A stretch of DNA of 15,537 bases from NCBI GenBank assembly GCA_037447655.1, contig JBBHKE010003561.1:51234-66770 (forward strand), in the 5' to 3' direction. Shown piece by piece: positions 14,417 to 15,537 of this stretch. The DNA comes from Zygnema cylindricum. Lineage: Eukaryota > Streptophyta > Zygnematophyceae > Zygnematales > Zygnemataceae. The stretch's first letter is position 1. Each line of letters starts with the position of its first letter. The position numbers and the translations under genes were made by a program. The notes beneath the pieces were generated by a model. The model was not told the origin of the DNA and made no database searches. It worked only from the letters and a program-made list of their open reading frames with translations.

Positions 14417-15425
14417 AAATTACATGTAGATTTTACTAAAGATTTTAGTTTCCAGTTACAGCTGTGAATTTTGTACATATCTGAAAACTAAGGTGGTTGG
14501 CAGAATGGATACTCGAGGAGCATAAAAGAAATCATAAATGATAATAAAGAATAATAAAGAGGATAATAGAAGTAATAAAGAATAATAAAATAACCGCTGG
14601 CTGAAACGTCAGTTTTTAACTTTCAAAATCAGTAGTGCATATGCTTAGTTTTGTCTTCAAGTCTTTTGTTTTTTTGTTTTTCCTTAGGCAAGAAGGTTCT
14701 ATGTACAGCTCAGACCCATCGATATTGTGTAGTTTCCCTCACTCGATAAGGACTTTGAGAAACAATTTTGGCTTTATAAGTTTCTATATATGCAATGATG
14801 CTGTTTTTCAATTTATCTTTGCTTATTGCATTATATTGCTACCAACATTTAGGTTTGAAACTTATCATTGGTGCCTCAAGTAAAGCATTTTTAAGTTTTT
14901 GTACCATAAAGTTTGATTTGGCTTCCTGATGGAAAAAAATAAATCACGATTGGTTAAGAAAACCATGCTCGTGGCACTTTTCGGTTAATCATTTTAATTT
15001 GCATTTTGTGTACTTGTCATTTTGATGGTTGCGATTTTTTTTTTTTTTTTAAATCATAGGATGGGAACGACTCGAAATGGGCATAAGACTGCCAAGACAC
15101 AAAATAAAAATAACTTACTAAATGGTCTCAAGTTTAAATAAAATTTACAAAGACAAGCTACAGAATCTGTGCAATTTGTAAACTATTGGATTTTATGGTC
15201 GTGAGCAACTTTTCACAATGATGTTTTCACAATTCCATATTAAAAATATTACTGATGTCATTGGCTGGAGCGGCCAAGTAAACTTTCTTAGCCAGAGGCA
15301 ACAATGAGTGATAGGAAAAATTGCTGTTTTCTGGAATTAAGAGTTTCTGACCATCTATGATGTTAAAATGTGTTTTTTTTTGTTGCTCTTCATTTATGAT
15401 TGCTAATCATACTATTTTTTAGTGT
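14417..15425 (+). other. 3' flank of the orphan ORF, AT-rich non-coding
   Basis: No gene is supported. It starts with a probable 3' UTR containing clustered AATAAA signals. The open frame at 14635-14883 is hydrophobic by T-richness and unrecognised. Homopolymer T runs occur near 15037-15051 and 15373-15380. Confidence 0.55.
14543..14589 (+). promoter_or_regulatory. Cluster of four AATAAA poly(A) signals
   Basis: AATAAA occurs at 14543-14548, 14553-14558, 14574-14579 and 14584-14589 in an (ATAATAAAG)n-like stretch. It lies 130-170 bp after the stop of the 13988 ORF, a normal distance for a 3' UTR. Confidence 0.5.
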
Positions 15426-15427
15426 TG

Positions 15428-15537
15428 TGTATCGGTAAAAAAATTATCGCGATGACACTGATACCGATAGTTATCGGTTATCGAACGGTCAGAGGTTCCG
15501 ATATATCGGTCCGAGACCAACAAATTCCATATCGGCG
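15428..15537. repeat. Cluster of TATCGGT / ACCGATA palindromic words at the window edge
   Basis: TATCGGTA occurs at about 15430. ACCGATA-GT-TATCGGT (15463-15478) is a perfect 7-bp hairpin and CCGATATATCGG (15498-15509) is a 12-bp palindrome. Further ATCGAACGG and ATATCGGCG words follow. The pattern starts abruptly near 15428 and runs off the window, suggesting the border of a repeat or transposon. Confidence 0.6.

Overview
The window is nuclear DNA of a eukaryote, most likely a streptophyte (green-plant lineage; a bryophyte, lycophyte or charophyte alga fits, but the species cannot be fixed). The reasons are spliceosomal GT-AG introns in AT-rich non-coding DNA, a UPF2 protein whose sequence and C-terminal layout look like plant UPF2, and transposon debris. 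No bacterial-type operons, rRNA or convincing tRNA genes are present.

Layout. (1) 1-501 is non-coding DNA or intron with a CT microsatellite and a foldback. (2) 502-4639 (+) is the 3' half of the nonsense-mediated decay gene UPF2 in six exons (502-603, 1154-1405, 2035-2253, 2449-2619, 3023-3208, 3581-4639). All five introns are phase 0. The exons encode the end of MIF4G domain 2, MIF4G domain 3, an acidic linker and the UPF1-binding C-terminus. (3) 4640-about 6355 is UPF2 3' flank with a 10-bp tandem repeat and two late AATAAA signals. (4) About 6358-10740 (-) is one decayed non-LTR retrotransposon. Its layout is an N-terminal zinc finger, a reverse transcriptase, then a Cys/His cluster and a probable PD-(D/E)XK (restriction-like) endonuclease, as in R2-type elements. 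It carries four in-frame stops and three frameshifts. (5) The element is split at 8987-10042 by a 1,056-bp solo LTR (TG...CA) flanked by a perfect 5-bp target duplication, GGAAG. Excising the LTR and one duplication copy rejoins the reading frame. (6) 10870-11620 is low-complexity DNA plus a 70-71-bp minisatellite. (7) 11620-13430 is non-coding DNA with foldbacks and a 93-bp duplication. (8) 13988-14416 (+) is an unrecognised Cys-rich, acidic 142-aa ORF with a good start context and several poly(A) signals. (9) The window ends in a cluster of TATCGGT/ACCGATA words that may be the edge of another repeat.

UPF2 is the only confidently functional gene. It bridges UPF1 and UPF3 in mRNA surveillance. 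The retroelement and LTR form a nested insertion: the retroelement came first, the LTR element landed inside it, and recombination then left a solo LTR.
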